64,000 nucleotides of DNA from Pseudomonas moraviensis (GTDB lineage: Bacteria > Pseudomonadota > Gammaproteobacteria > Pseudomonadales > Pseudomonadaceae). Location of the stretch: NCBI RefSeq assembly GCF_900105805.1, contig NZ_LT629788.1, forward strand, positions 4,696,501 through 4,760,500, written 5' to 3'. Below the pieces are notes generated by a model that was not told the origin of the DNA, ran no database searches, and was given only the letters and a program-made list of their open reading frames with translations. Of the stretch, positions 18,222 to 26,888 are shown in pieces (the stretch's first letter is position 1; every line of letters starts with the position of its first letter). A program made the position numbers and the translations under genes.

Positions 18222-18583
18222 TGAACATCCACAACGTCGTCGACATCAGCCTCGCCAGCAGCGAAGCCGAGCGCTATCGCCCGGATCCGACGAAAGTGCT
18301 CAAGGGCGATCCTGAGCAGGCGGTGTTCCATCAATACGACAGCCCTTGTGGGCAAATGGGCGTGGGAGTGTGGGAAGGGGCGGTGGGTCAGTGGACGGTG
18401 AATTACACCGAGCATGAGTACTGCGAGATTTTGCAGGGGGTTTCGGTACTGCGTGACAGCGATGGCAATGCCAAGACCTTGCGGGTTGGCGACCGGTTTG
18501 TAATTCCGGCGGGGTTTCGTGGCACCTGGGAAGTGCTGGAGGCTTGCCGCAAGGTTTATGTGATCTTTGAACAGAAGGCTTGA
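18221..18583 (+). CDS. Cupin domain protein (cupin_3/DUF861 type)
   Basis: 120-residue single-domain cupin. The metal-site motif region is EHEYCEILQGVSVLRD, followed by VGDRFVIPAGFRGTWEVLE, the pattern of the cupin_3 family (EutQ/ureidoglycolate-related). It contains no transmembrane or signal segment. Such proteins often sit next to amine-catabolic aldehyde dehydrogenases and oxidases, and this one is divergent from the PauC-type gene. Enzymatic role unknown. Confidence 0.85.
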   Translation: MNIHNVVDISLASSEAERYRPDPTKVLKGDPEQAVFHQYDSPCGQMGVGVWEGAVGQWTVNYTEHEYCEILQGVSVLRDSDGNAKTLRVGDRFVIPAGFRGTWEVLEACRKVYVIFEQKA

Positions 18584-18608
18584 GATGTTCGCTGCCTGAT
18601 CTGGCCCT

Positions 18609-18671
18609 ATCGCGAGCAGGCTCACTCCTACAGGACCGCATTCCACGTGTAGGAGTGAGCCTGCTCGCGAT
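18609..18671. repeat. REPIN, family B
   Basis: Inverted 24-base arms ATCGCGAGCAGGCTCACTCC.. and complement with a short (~15-base) spacer, downstream of the cupin gene. Confidence 0.88.
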
Positions 18672-18706
18672 GAGGCCCCACCAGACACCGCCAAATCCGA
18701 GGCAAC

Positions 18707-18741
18707 AAAAAAGGCCCATATCGTGAGATACGGGCCTTTTT
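18707..18741. terminator. Bidirectional terminator between cupin gene and rpmG
   Basis: AAAAAAGGCCCATATC, loop GTGA, GATACGGGCCTTTTT: a stem of about 14 pairs with one mismatch, A-run on one side and T-run on the other. It can end both the rightward cupin transcript and the leftward rpmB-rpmG transcript. Confidence 0.88.
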
Positions 18742-18760
18742 CGCAGTCAGGAAAAATCAA

Positions 18761-18916
18761 TTACTTGATTTTGCCTTCCTTGTACATCACGTGCTTGCGA
18801 ACAACCGGATCATATTTCTTGATCTCGATTTTGTCCGGGGTAGTACGCTTGTTCTTGTCGGTAGTGTAGAAGTGACCAGTACCGGCGCTCGAGATCAAAC
18901 GAATCAATTCACGCAT
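18761..18916 (-). CDS. rpmG: 50S ribosomal protein L33
   Basis: 51-residue ribosomal protein, MRELIRLISSAGTGHFYTTD..., ending VMYKEGKIK. It is the cysteine-free form of L33, lacking the CxxC pairs of zinc-binding copies. GGGAG stands six bases before the ATG. It follows rpmB by 11 bases on the same strand, the standard rpmB-rpmG operon. Confidence 0.97.
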   Translation of the reverse strand: MRELIRLISSAGTGHFYTTDKNKRTTPDKIEIKKYDPVVRKHVMYKEGKIK

Positions 18917-18927
18917 GATTAGCTCCC

Positions 18928-19161
18928 TTAAATCTTGCCATCGCGGCGAAGTTCGGCGAGCACGACAGTGATGCCACGCTTGTCGATGATACGCATGCCT
19001 TTGGCAGATACGCGCAGACGCACAAAACGTTTCTCTTCTTCAACCCAAAAGCGGTGATGCTGCAGGTTCGGCAGGAAACGACGACGGGTTTTGTTGTTTG
19101 CGTGGGAAATGTTATTCCCAGTCACCGGACCCTTACCGGTAACTTGACATACTCTCGACAT
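18928..19161 (-). CDS. rpmB: 50S ribosomal protein L28
   Basis: 77-residue L28 beginning MSRVCQVTGKGPVTGNNISH, with the conserved NKTRRRFLPNLQ and the C-terminal block RGITVVLAELRRDGKI. First gene of the leftward rpmB-rpmG operon; GAGG precedes the ATG. The leader upstream contains a strong hairpin (19185-19207). Confidence 0.97.
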   Translation of the reverse strand: MSRVCQVTGKGPVTGNNISHANNKTRRRFLPNLQHHRFWVEEEKRFVRLRVSAKGMRIIDKRGITVVLAELRRDGKI

Positions 19162-19607
19162 GCCTCAGCCCTCTAAAACCACATGCCCAACCCGGCATGG
19201 GTTGGCCGCTTAATCTCTCAGTCATTTGGCGCCAGGCGCCGCGTTTCTTTAGAGGTCTTACCGGCTACACCTACAGTGAAGGAACCGGGCCCCTAGAAAA
19301 GAGCGCTGCTTTATACCAGAAAGACCGGGGTGCAACAACAATCGGTGTGCAATCAATCGGAAAAGGGGCGATTTTTTCCGCCTCAGGTGCCTTGAATAAA
19401 GGCCGCGACGAGTTTTGACCACTCGTCGCAGAATTCCCGCCCTACAGGCGATTCAGACTTTTCATCTCCCTGGCGGTGCCCGAAACCGCGCAAGACTGCG
19501 CCTGAAAATACAAAAAGGGGATAGTCATTTGCAATTCAGAGCTCTAGGGTAGGACTTTTCCAGACTGCACTTGCAGATGGGCCTTCGATCTGTAAAGGAA
19601 ACCGACC
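19162..19607. promoter_or_regulatory. 446-bp intergenic region with rpmB leader hairpin
   Basis: No convincing gene. Next to rpmB, GCCCAACCC GGCAT GGGTTGGCC (19185-19207) forms an 8-9 pair hairpin in the 5' leader of the ribosomal operon. GGCGCCAGGCGCC at 19228-19240 is a second dyad. The right half carries the promoter of the peptide-binding protein gene, but no clear -35/-10 pair could be fixed by eye. AAAGGAAA at 19595-19602 is its ribosome site. Confidence 0.5.
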
Positions 19608-21194
19608 ATGCGCCTCGCTGCCCTACCCCTGTTGCTCGCCCCGCTCCTGCTGAGCCCCCTCGCCCAGGCCGCCGCTTTGAGCGTCTGTACCGAGGCCAGC
19701 CCTGAAGGGTTCGACGTGGTGCAGTACAACTCGCTGACTACCACCAACGCTTCGGCTGACGTACTGATGAACCGTCTGGTGGATTTCGACACCGCCAGTG
19801 GCAAGGTCATCCCGAGCCTGGCCGACAGCTGGGAAGTCAGCACTGATGGCCTGACGTATGTATTCAAGCTGCACCCGCAGGTGAAATTTCATACAACTGA
19901 TTACTTCAAGCCCAGCCGCGAGCTGAGCGCTGAAGACGTCAAGTTCAGCTTCGACCGCATGCTCGACCCGGCCAACCCGTGGCACAAAGTCGCCCAAAGC
20001 GGCTTCCCCCATGCGCAGTCGATGCAACTGCCGACTCTGATCAAGAAGATCGACGCCCTCGACCCGCTCACCGTGCGATTCACTCTTGATCATCCGGATT
20101 CGACCTTCCTCGCCACCCTGAGCATGGGTTTCGCCTCGATCTATTCCGCCGAATATGCCGACAAGCTGATGAAGGCTGGCGCGACCGAGAAACTCAACAG
20201 CCAACCGATCGGCACTGGCCCGTTTGTGTTCAATCGCTTCCAGAAAGACGCGGCGATCCGCTACAAGGCCAACCCGGATTACTTCCGTGGCAAGTCTGCC
20301 GTCGACCCGCTGATCTTCGCCATCACGCCGGATGCCAACGTGCGCCTGCAAAAGCTGCGGCGCAATGAATGCCAGATCGCCCTGTCACCGAAACCATTGG
20401 ACGTACAGGCCGCGCTGAAAGAACCAACACTGAAAGTCGAAAAGACTGACGCATTCATGACCGCCTTCGTGGGCATCAACAGCCAGCATCCGCCACTGGA
20501 CAAGCCGGAAGTGCGCCAGGCGATCAACCTCGCTTTCGACAAGGCGAGCTACATCAAAGCCGTGTTCGAAGACACCGCCGAGGCGGCCAACGGCCCCTAC
20601 CCGCCGAACACCTGGAGCTATGCGAAGAACCTGCCGGGCTATCCGCACGACGTGGCCAAAGCCAAGGCGCTGCTGGCCAAGGCCGGATTGAAGGATGGCT
20701 TCCAGACCACGATCTGGACGCGCCCATCGGGCAGCCTGCTCAACCCGAACCCGAGCCTCGGCGCGCAGATGCTGCAATCGGACCTGGCCGAGATCGGCAT
20801 TCCGGCGGAGATCCGGGTGATCGAATGGGGCGAACTGATTCGCCGCGCCAAGGCCGGCGAACATGACCTGTTGTTCATGGGCTGGGCCGGCGATAACGGC
20901 GACCCGGACAACTTCCTCACCCCGCAGTTTTCCTGCGCAGCAGTGAAGTCCGGCACCAACTTTGCGCGGTACTGCAACGCCGATCTGGACAAGCTGATCA
21001 GCGCCGGCAAGACCACCAGCGAACAAGGCGTACGCACCAAGCTGTATGAACAGGCACAGGCGCAGATCCAGCAGCAGGCGTTGTGGCTGCCACTGGCGCA
21101 CCCGACCGCCTACGCGCTGACCCGCAAGGACGTTCAGGGTTATTCCGTCAGCCCGTTCGGCCGGCAGGATTATTCCAAGGTCAACCTCAAATAA
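19608..21194 (+). CDS. ABC transporter substrate-binding protein, peptide/DppA family
   Basis: Periplasmic solute-binding protein of the SBP_bac_5 family, 528 residues. The signal peptide is about residues 1-22 (LLLAPLLLSPLAQAAA). PSLADSWEVSTDGLTYVFKL is the family signature, and the two Cys in LSVCTEASPEGFD and RRNECQIAL are positioned as in DppA-type dipeptide binders. The ATG follows AAAGGAAA by five bases. No permease or ATPase gene is adjacent, so it is an orphan that must share a transporter encoded elsewhere. A di- or tripeptide ligand is likely. Confidence 0.9.
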   Translation: MRLAALPLLLAPLLLSPLAQAAALSVCTEASPEGFDVVQYNSLTTTNASADVLMNRLVDFDTASGKVIPSLADSWEVSTDGLTYVFKLHPQVKFHTTDYFKPSRELSAEDVKFSFDRMLDPANPWHKVAQSGFPHAQSMQLPTLIKKIDALDPLTVRFTLDHPDSTFLATLSMGFASIYSAEYADKLMKAGATEKLNSQPIGTGPFVFNRFQKDAAIRYKANPDYFRGKSAVDPLIFAITPDANVRLQKLRRNECQIALSPKPLDVQAALKEPTLKVEKTDAFMTAFVGINSQHPPLDKPEVRQAINLAFDKASYIKAVFEDTAEAANGPYPPNTWSYAKNLPGYPHDVAKAKALLAKAGLKDGFQTTIWTRPSGSLLNPNPSLGAQMLQSDLAEIGIPAEIRVIEWGELIRRAKAGEHDLLFMGWAGDNGDPDNFLTPQFSCAAVKSGTNFARYCNADLDKLISAGKTTSEQGVRTKLYEQAQAQIQQQALWLPLAHPTAYALTRKDVQGYSVSPFGRQDYSKVNLK

Positions 21195-21229
21195 CCTGCC
21201 TGATACAAAACCTGTGGATGGAAACAATC

Positions 21230-21319
21230 TGTGGGAGCGAGCCTGCTCGCGAAAGCGGTCTGTCAGCAAACAATGATGCCGACTGATACAACGCCTTCGC
21301 GAGCAGGCTCGCTCCCACA
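21230..21319. repeat. REPIN, family A
   Basis: Inverted 24-base arms TGTGGGAGCGAGCCTGCTCG.. (21230-21253) and complement (21296-21319), between the convergent peptide-binding protein gene and radC. Confidence 0.9.
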
Positions 21320-21342
21320 AGGTCCAGAATTGGCGCCGAGAA

Positions 21343-22017
21343 CTACATCCAGCCACACTCCGCCATCGACAACGGCTCGCCGTCACCGACGATGAAGTGA
21401 TCGAGCACCCGCACGTCAATCAACTCCAGGGTCTTCTGCAAGCGCTTGGTCAGCAGCCGATCCGCCTGGCTCGGGTCGGTGTTGCCGGACGGATGGTTGT
21501 GACACAGGATCACCGCCGCCGCGTTGTTGGCCAGCGCGCGTTTCACCACCTCCCGGGGATGCACACTGGTGTTGTCGATCGAGCCGCGAAACAGCGCCTC
21601 GAAATTCAGCACCTGATGTTTTGAATCAAGAAACAGGCAGCCGAACACCTCGTGCGGTTCATGGCGCAGCATGGCCTTGAGGTAGTCGCGGACGACCTGA
21701 GGGTTTTCCAGCGCCGGTTTCTGCCGTGAACGCTCGGCCAGATGGCGCTTGCTCATTTCTTGCGCAGCTTGCAACTGGGCGAACTTGGCCGGGCCGAGGC
21801 CCATTTGTTTGCTGAATGCGTCCTGATCGGCCTCGAGCAGCAAACGCAGGCCGCCGAATTGCGTCAGCAGATGTCTGGCGAGGTCCACAGCGCTTTTCCC
21901 AGGCAGTCCGGTGCGCAGAAAAATCGCCAGTAACTCAGCGTCCGACAGACTCCCCGCTCCATGCTCCAACAACCTTTCCCGCGGGCGTTCCGCCGCCGGC
22001 CAATCGCGAATACTCAT
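21343..22017 (-). CDS. radC: RadC family JAB-domain protein
   Basis: 224-residue protein. An N-terminal helix-hairpin-helix-like part (LLEHGAGSLSDAELLAIFLR) precedes a JAB1/MPN-type metal-binding domain with the HNHPSGNTDPSQAD motif near residues 170-183. The family was named for DNA repair, but that role in E. coli proved to be a mapping error and the function is unresolved. Start at 22017, chosen for the perfect AAGGAGG five bases upstream; the open frame continues upstream without support. Divergent from coaBC. Confidence 0.93.
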   Translation of the reverse strand: MSIRDWPAAERPRERLLEHGAGSLSDAELLAIFLRTGLPGKSAVDLARHLLTQFGGLRLLLEADQDAFSKQMGLGPAKFAQLQAAQEMSKRHLAERSRQKPALENPQVVRDYLKAMLRHEPHEVFGCLFLDSKHQVLNFEALFRGSIDNTSVHPREVVKRALANNAAAVILCHNHPSGNTDPSQADRLLTKRLQKTLELIDVRVLDHFIVGDGEPLSMAECGWM

Positions 22018-22150
22018 AGCACCTCCTTGTCTGTGGGCGCCGCTGTTCCGTAGCGGTCGCTGTGATATCGTAGCCCATCTTTTTGGCGGTCGATTCAACC
22101 CTGGGGAGGGGCATCGCGCCGCAGTCATCAACGAAATGAAAGGCAGACCT

Positions 22151-23359
22151 ATGCAGCGGCTGTATCGGAAACGCATCGTTCTGGGCGTCGGCGGCGGCAT
22201 TGCGGCCTACAAGAGCGCCGATCTGGTTCGCCGCCTGATCGACCAGGGTGCCGAAGTGCGCGTGGTCATGACCCACGGCGGCGCCGAATTCATTACCCCG
22301 CTGACCATGCAGGCCCTGTCCGGCCACCCGGTTCACCTCGACTTGCTCGACCCCGCTGCCGAAGCCGCCATGGGCCATATCGAGCTGGCGAAATGGGCCG
22401 ATCTGGTACTCATCGCGCCGGCCACCGCCGACCTGATCGCCCGTCTGGCCCAAGGCATTGCCAACGATCTGCTGACCACACTGGTGCTGGCCACCGACGC
22501 CGTAGTGGCCGTCGCGCCTGCAATGAATCAGGCGATGTGGCGCGACCCGGCGACCCAGGCCAACCTGCAACTGCTGGAAAGCCGTGGGCTGAAGACTTTC
22601 GGCCCGGCCTCGGGCAGTCAGGCCTGCGGCGACGTCGGCATGGGCCGCATGATGGAGGCCACCGATCTGGCGCTGCTCGCCGCCGACTGCTTCCAGCGCC
22701 TGGCGCTGACCGGCAAGCATGTGGTGATCACCGCCGGCCCGACCCAGGAAAACATCGACCCGGTGCGCTACATCACCAATCACAGCTCCGGCAAAATGGG
22801 TTTTGCCCTCGCCGAAGCGGCCGTGGAAGCCGGCGCCCGCGTCACCTTGATCAGCGGCCCGGTACACCTGCCGACGCCGGATCGCGTCACCCGTATCGAT
22901 GTGGTCAGCGCCCGCGACATGCTCACCGCCTGCGAATCGGCCATGCCTTGCGACGTGTTCATCTCGTCGGCAGCGGTGGCGGACTACCGCCCTGAAGTCG
23001 TCGCGCCGCATAAACTCAAGAAAGATCCTGCGAGCGGTGACGGCTTCGTCCTGCAAATGGTGCGCAACCCGGACATCCTTGCCACCATCGCGACCCGCAC
23101 CGACCGCCCGTTCAGTGTCGGCTTCGCCGCCGAAACCGAACACCTGCTCGACTACGCTGCACGCAAGCTGAAGGACAAGAATCTCGATCTGATCGTCGCC
23201 AACGACGTCGCCAACCCGAGCATCGGTTTCAACAGCGAAGAAAACGCCTGCAGCGTCATCGACCGTGAGCTGCACGCCACGGTTTTCGCCCAGACCAGCA
23301 AGAGCAAGATCGCTCGCCAACTGGTCACTTTTATCGCCGAACGTCTGAACCAGGTTTAA
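22151..23359 (+). CDS. coaBC: Bifunctional phosphopantothenoylcysteine decarboxylase/phosphopantothenate-cysteine ligase CoaBC
   Basis: 402-residue coenzyme A biosynthesis enzyme. The N-terminal flavin-dependent decarboxylase (CoaC, about 1-190) shows GVGGGIAAYKSADLVRRL, APAMNQAMW and the substrate-clamp GSQACGDVGMGRM. The C-terminal CTP-dependent ligase (CoaB) shows ITAGPTQENIDPVRYITN, the dimerisation/CTP region and PHKLKK. ATG at 22151 matches the usual MQRLYRKRI start. It forms an operon with dut, five bases downstream. Confidence 0.96.
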   Translation: MQRLYRKRIVLGVGGGIAAYKSADLVRRLIDQGAEVRVVMTHGGAEFITPLTMQALSGHPVHLDLLDPAAEAAMGHIELAKWADLVLIAPATADLIARLAQGIANDLLTTLVLATDAVVAVAPAMNQAMWRDPATQANLQLLESRGLKTFGPASGSQACGDVGMGRMMEATDLALLAADCFQRLALTGKHVVITAGPTQENIDPVRYITNHSSGKMGFALAEAAVEAGARVTLISGPVHLPTPDRVTRIDVVSARDMLTACESAMPCDVFISSAAVADYRPEVVAPHKLKKDPASGDGFVLQMVRNPDILATIATRTDRPFSVGFAAETEHLLDYAARKLKDKNLDLIVANDVANPSIGFNSEENACSVIDRELHATVFAQTSKSKIARQLVTFIAERLNQV

Positions 23360-23364
23360 TTTAC

Positions 23365-23820
23365 ATGCACGCTTTGCAAGCCAAGATCCTCGATCCACGC
23401 ATCGGTACCGAGTTCCCGCTGCCGCAATACGCCACTCCAGGCTCCGCCGGCCTCGACCTGCGCGCCATGCTGGAACAGAACATCGTGATCAAACCGGGTG
23501 AAACCGTGCTGATCCCCACCGGCCTGTCGGTGTACATCGGCGACCCGAATCTCGCGGCACTGATCCTGCCGCGCTCGGGCATGGGCCACAAACACGGCAT
23601 CGTTCTCGGCAACCTGGTCGGCCTGATCGACTCCGATTATCAGGGTCCGCTGATGGTCTCCTGCTGGAACCGCGGCCAGAGCGACTTCACCATGCCCGTC
23701 GGCGAACGTCTGGCGCAACTGGTGCTGGTACCGGTGGTACAGGCGCATTTCGAAATGGTCGAGGAATTCGTCGAAACCGAACGCGGCACCGGCGGCTTCG
23801 GGCATACCGGCACCAAATAG
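23365..23820 (+). CDS. dut: dUTP diphosphatase
   Basis: 151-residue trimeric dUTPase hydrolysing dUTP to dUMP and pyrophosphate. All motifs are present: GSAGLDLRA (1), PRSGMGHKHG (2), GNLVGLIDSDYQGPL (3), RLAQLVLVPV (4) and the C-terminal P-loop-like RGTGGFGHTG (5). It is five bases after coaBC, a conserved coupling in gammaproteobacteria. Confidence 0.97.
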   Translation: MHALQAKILDPRIGTEFPLPQYATPGSAGLDLRAMLEQNIVIKPGETVLIPTGLSVYIGDPNLAALILPRSGMGHKHGIVLGNLVGLIDSDYQGPLMVSCWNRGQSDFTMPVGERLAQLVLVPVVQAHFEMVEEFVETERGTGGFGHTGTK

Positions 23821-23833
23821 CGCAAAGACACTA

Positions 23834-23929
23834 TTGTGGCGAGGGAGCTTGCTCCCGCTGGGCTGCGCAGCAGACCCAAAATCTTGTGGGCGCTGCGCAC
23901 CCAAGCGGGAGCAAGCTCCCTCGCCACAA
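23834..23929. repeat. REPIN, family C (TTGTGGCGAGGGAGCTTGCTCCCGCT)
   Basis: Inverted arms TTGTGGCGAGGGAGCTTGCT... and its complement enclose a second inner dyad (GCTGCGCAGC / GCGCTGCGCA). It differs clearly in sequence from families A and B; the same family recurs at 46001. It lies in the 308-bp dut-algC gap. Confidence 0.88.
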
Positions 23930-24128
23930 AATTTGTGCAATGGGTGGCGCACGGTTAAGCGCACAAAATCAAGGTATTGCCGGTCGCAAGCCCGGTCAGC
24001 CGGGGCGTCATGGCCCTTTCATAGCACGAACTCTCTGTGGAAAACGCCGTCATACCCTTCAGTTTGAGCCTGCCGTCGAACATTTCGTCGGTCTGTCCCG
24101 CCCTTTTCGAGATGGAGCATGTCCACAG

Positions 24129-25526
24129 ATGAGCACCCCCGCCAAGATCGCCCCGAAGCTGCCTGACAGCATTTTCCGCGCTTACGACATTCGTGGCACC
24201 GTGCCGGAATACCTCAACGGTGAAACCGCTTACTGGATCGGTCGCGCCATCGGCTCGCAAAGCCTGGCCCAGGGCGAACCGAACGTGTCGGTCGGCCGCG
24301 ACGGCCGCCTGTCCGGCCCGGAACTGGTTGCGGAACTCATTCGCGGTATCGCCGAGAGCGGTTGCCACGTCAGCGATGTCGGTCTGGTACCGACGCCGGC
24401 GCTGTACTACGCCGCCAACGTGCTGGCCGGCAAGTCCGGGGTGATGCTCACCGGCAGCCATAACCCGTCCAACTACAACGGCTTCAAGATCGTGATCGCC
24501 GGCGACACCCTCGCCAACGAACAGATTCAAGTGCTGCATGAACGCATCAAGAACAACGATCTGAGCACTGGCCAGGGCAGCGTCACCCAAGTCGAAATCC
24601 TCGACCGCTACAACACCGAAATCGTCCAGGACATCAAACTGGCCCGGCGCCTGAAAGTCGTGGTCGACTGCGGCAACGGTGCGGCCGGCGTCATCGCTCC
24701 GCAGCTGATCGAAGCGCTGAACTGCGAAGTCATTCCGCTGTTCTGCGAAGTCGACGGCAACTTCCCGAACCATCACCCGGATCCGGGCAAACCGGAAAAC
24801 CTCGTCGACCTGATCGCCAAGGTCAAAGAGACCAACGCTGATATCGGCCTGGCCTTCGACGGCGACGGCGACCGCGTGGGCGTGGTGACCAACACCGGCA
24901 GCATCGTTTACCCGGATCGTCTGCTGATGCTGTTCGCCCGCGATGTGGTGGCACGCAACCCGGACGCGGAGATCATCTTCGACGTCAAATGCACCCGTCG
25001 CCTGGTGCCGCTGATCAAGGAATACGGCGGTCGGCCGCTAATGTGGAAGACTGGTCACTCGTTGATCAAAAAGAAAATGAAACAATCCGGCGCGCTGTTG
25101 GCCGGCGAAATGAGCGGGCATATCTTCTTCAAGGAACGCTGGTTCGGTTTCGACGACGGCATCTACAGCGCCGCGCGTCTGCTGGAGATCCTCAGCAAGG
25201 AAAAATCTACCGCGGAAGAGCTGTTCGCGACCTTCCCGAACGATATTTCTACGCCGGAAATCAATATCCATGTGACCGAAGAGAGCAAATTCAGCATCAT
25301 TGATGCACTGCACGATGCTCAGTGGGGCGAAGGCGCCGACCTGACCACCATCGACGGCGTGCGGGTCGATTACGCCAAAGGCTGGGGCCTGGTGCGCGCG
25401 TCCAACACCACACCGGTGCTGGTGCTGCGCTTCGAGGCCGATGACGAGGCTGAATTGCAGCGCATCAAGGATGTGTTCCACGCCCAACTGAAACGCGTTG
25501 CACCTGATCTCCAACTACCGTTCTGA
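24129..25526 (+). CDS. algC: Phosphomannomutase/phosphoglucomutase AlgC
   Basis: 465-residue cytosolic hexose-phosphate mutase supplying mannose-1-P and glucose-1-P for alginate, LPS, rhamnolipid and other glycans. The catalytic phosphoserine is in TGSHNPSNYNGFK (about residue 110). The metal loop is AFDGDGDRVG, the sugar-specificity loop GEMSGHIFF, and the phosphate-binding loop RASNTTPVLVLRFE. ATG at 24129 (MSTPAKIAPKLPDSIFRAYD) gives the normal ~463-residue form. The frame stays open upstream through the REPIN, but that stretch is not AlgC-like. Position upstream of argB is conserved. Confidence 0.96.
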   Translation: MSTPAKIAPKLPDSIFRAYDIRGTVPEYLNGETAYWIGRAIGSQSLAQGEPNVSVGRDGRLSGPELVAELIRGIAESGCHVSDVGLVPTPALYYAANVLAGKSGVMLTGSHNPSNYNGFKIVIAGDTLANEQIQVLHERIKNNDLSTGQGSVTQVEILDRYNTEIVQDIKLARRLKVVVDCGNGAAGVIAPQLIEALNCEVIPLFCEVDGNFPNHHPDPGKPENLVDLIAKVKETNADIGLAFDGDGDRVGVVTNTGSIVYPDRLLMLFARDVVARNPDAEIIFDVKCTRRLVPLIKEYGGRPLMWKTGHSLIKKKMKQSGALLAGEMSGHIFFKERWFGFDDGIYSAARLLEILSKEKSTAEELFATFPNDISTPEINIHVTEESKFSIIDALHDAQWGEGADLTTIDGVRVDYAKGWGLVRASNTTPVLVLRFEADDEAELQRIKDVFHAQLKRVAPDLQLPF

Positions 25527-25543
25527 TCCATCCGGAGCCCTGA

Positions 25544-26449
25544 ATGACCCTCGAACGCGAAGCCGCCGCCAACACTGCCAAGGTCCTGTCCGAAGCGCTG
25601 CCTTACATCCGACGCTACGTCGGCAAGACCCTGGTGATCAAATACGGCGGCAACGCGATGGAAAGCGAGGAGCTGAAAACCGGCTTCGCCCGCGACATCG
25701 TGCTGATGAAAGCCGTGGGCATCAACCCGGTGGTCGTGCACGGCGGCGGCCCGCAGATCGGTAGTTTGCTCGAACGCCTGTCGATCGAAAGCCACTTCGT
25801 CGACGGCATGCGCGTCACCGACGCGGCGACCATGGACGTGGTGGAAATGGTCCTTGGCGGTCAGGTCAACAAGAGCATCGTCAACCTGATCAACCGCCAT
25901 GGCGGCAGCGCCATCGGCCTGACCGGTAAAGATGCCGGGCTGATTCGCGCGAAGAAGCTCACCGTCTCTCGCCAGACGCCGGAAATGACCCAGCCGGAAA
26001 TCATCGACATCGGCCACGTCGGCGAAGTCGTCGGCATCAACACCGAACTGCTGAACCTGCTGGTCAAGGGCAACTTCATCCCGGTGATTGCGCCGATCGG
26101 CGTGGGTGAAAACGGCGAGTCGTACAACATCAATGCCGACCTGGTGGCGGGCAAGGTTGCCGAAGCGCTGAAAGCTGAAAAGCTGATGCTGCTGACCAAC
26201 ATCGCCGGCCTGATGGACAAGTCAGGCACCGTGTTGACCGGCCTGAGCACGCAGCAGGTCGATGACTTGATCGCTGACGGCACGATTTACGGCGGCATGC
26301 TGCCGAAGATCCGTTGTGCACTGGAAGCGGTTCAGGGGGGGGTTGGCAGTTCGTTGATCATCGACGGTCGTGTGCCGAACGCGATCCTGCTGGAAATCTT
26401 CACTGACACCGGCGTGGGTACGCTGATCAGCAATCGCAAGCGTCCTTGA
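25544..26449 (+). CDS. argB: Acetylglutamate kinase
   Basis: 301-residue enzyme of arginine biosynthesis, phosphorylating N-acetyl-L-glutamate. The nucleotide-binding KYGGNAM, the substrate motif VVHGGGPQIG, and INADLVAGKVAEAL near the C-terminal domain are visible. The N-terminal extension of about 30 residues (helix EAAANTAKVLSEALPYIRRY) is typical of arginine-inhibitable hexameric ArgB of pseudomonads. GGAG lies eight bases before the ATG, and the gene starts 17 bases after algC. Confidence 0.96.
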   Translation: MTLEREAAANTAKVLSEALPYIRRYVGKTLVIKYGGNAMESEELKTGFARDIVLMKAVGINPVVVHGGGPQIGSLLERLSIESHFVDGMRVTDAATMDVVEMVLGGQVNKSIVNLINRHGGSAIGLTGKDAGLIRAKKLTVSRQTPEMTQPEIIDIGHVGEVVGINTELLNLLVKGNFIPVIAPIGVGENGESYNINADLVAGKVAEALKAEKLMLLTNIAGLMDKSGTVLTGLSTQQVDDLIADGTIYGGMLPKIRCALEAVQGGVGSSLIIDGRVPNAILLEIFTDTGVGTLISNRKRP

Positions 26450-26467
26450 TGGCAGATCGCTGAAAGC

Positions 26468-26558
26468 AAAAGATCGCAGCCTTCGGCAGCTCCTACAGGG
26501 ATTTCGCACATGCGAGAATCCGCTTTTGCAGGAACTGACGAAGGCTGCGATCTTTTTT
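26468..26558. repeat. Inverted repeat, family D (degenerate right arm)
   Basis: The left arm AAAAGATCGCAGCCTTCGGC... is intact. The right arm (26528-26556) has diverged at several positions but keeps GAAGGCTGCGATCTTTT. It likely also terminates argB transcription. Confidence 0.8.
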
Positions 26559-26658
26559 ATGCGCGCAGGAAACGCCTTACTCCACACGGCGAAATGTCCG
26601 ACATCCCCTCAGAACAAATCCCCCTAGGATCTTCCCCTCATCCAGCGGAGATCTTCCC

Positions 26659-26871
26659 ATGCAAAAAGACAGCGTTCCTTACGGCAGTGACATTTCAGCA
26701 GGTACTTATGCCTGCGTGGACTGCGGCCGAGAGTATTCAGCCCCGTCACGAACATCGATGCCACCCTGCCCTGATTTCACCGAAGCCTCCCATCCTCTCA
26801 AAGGCTGGAAAGTGCTGCGTGGCCAGGGAGATGCGCCTCAGGATCCCTATCCAGCCGCCAGCGACAAATAA
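26659..26871 (+). CDS. Small zinc-ribbon-like protein
   Basis: 70-residue protein with CVDCGREYS followed by PPCPDF, a possible three-cysteine or incomplete zinc knuckle (CxxC plus CP). The ribosome site GGAG is eight bases before the ATG. It is not recognised beyond a rubredoxin/zinc-ribbon look. The next gene begins 17 bases after its stop, so the two may be co-transcribed. Confidence 0.65.
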   Translation: MQKDSVPYGSDISAGTYACVDCGREYSAPSRTSMPPCPDFTEASHPLKGWKVLRGQGDAPQDPYPAASDK

Positions 26872-26888
26872 ACCGGAGCGCCTGATCC

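Noticed and set aside
19197..19418. 73-codon open frame between rpmB and the peptide-binding protein gene
   Set aside because: No ribosome site, no recognisable protein, and it overlaps the rpmB leader hairpin.
24081..24089. AlgR-box-like CATTTCGTC upstream of algC
   Set aside because: It matches only about seven of the nine bases of CCGTTCGTC as I remember it; too weak to report as a site.
23886..24128. N-terminal extension of algC upstream of 24129
   Set aside because: The frame is open but runs through the family C REPIN and has no AlgC-like sequence. The start at 24129 gives the normal enzyme length.
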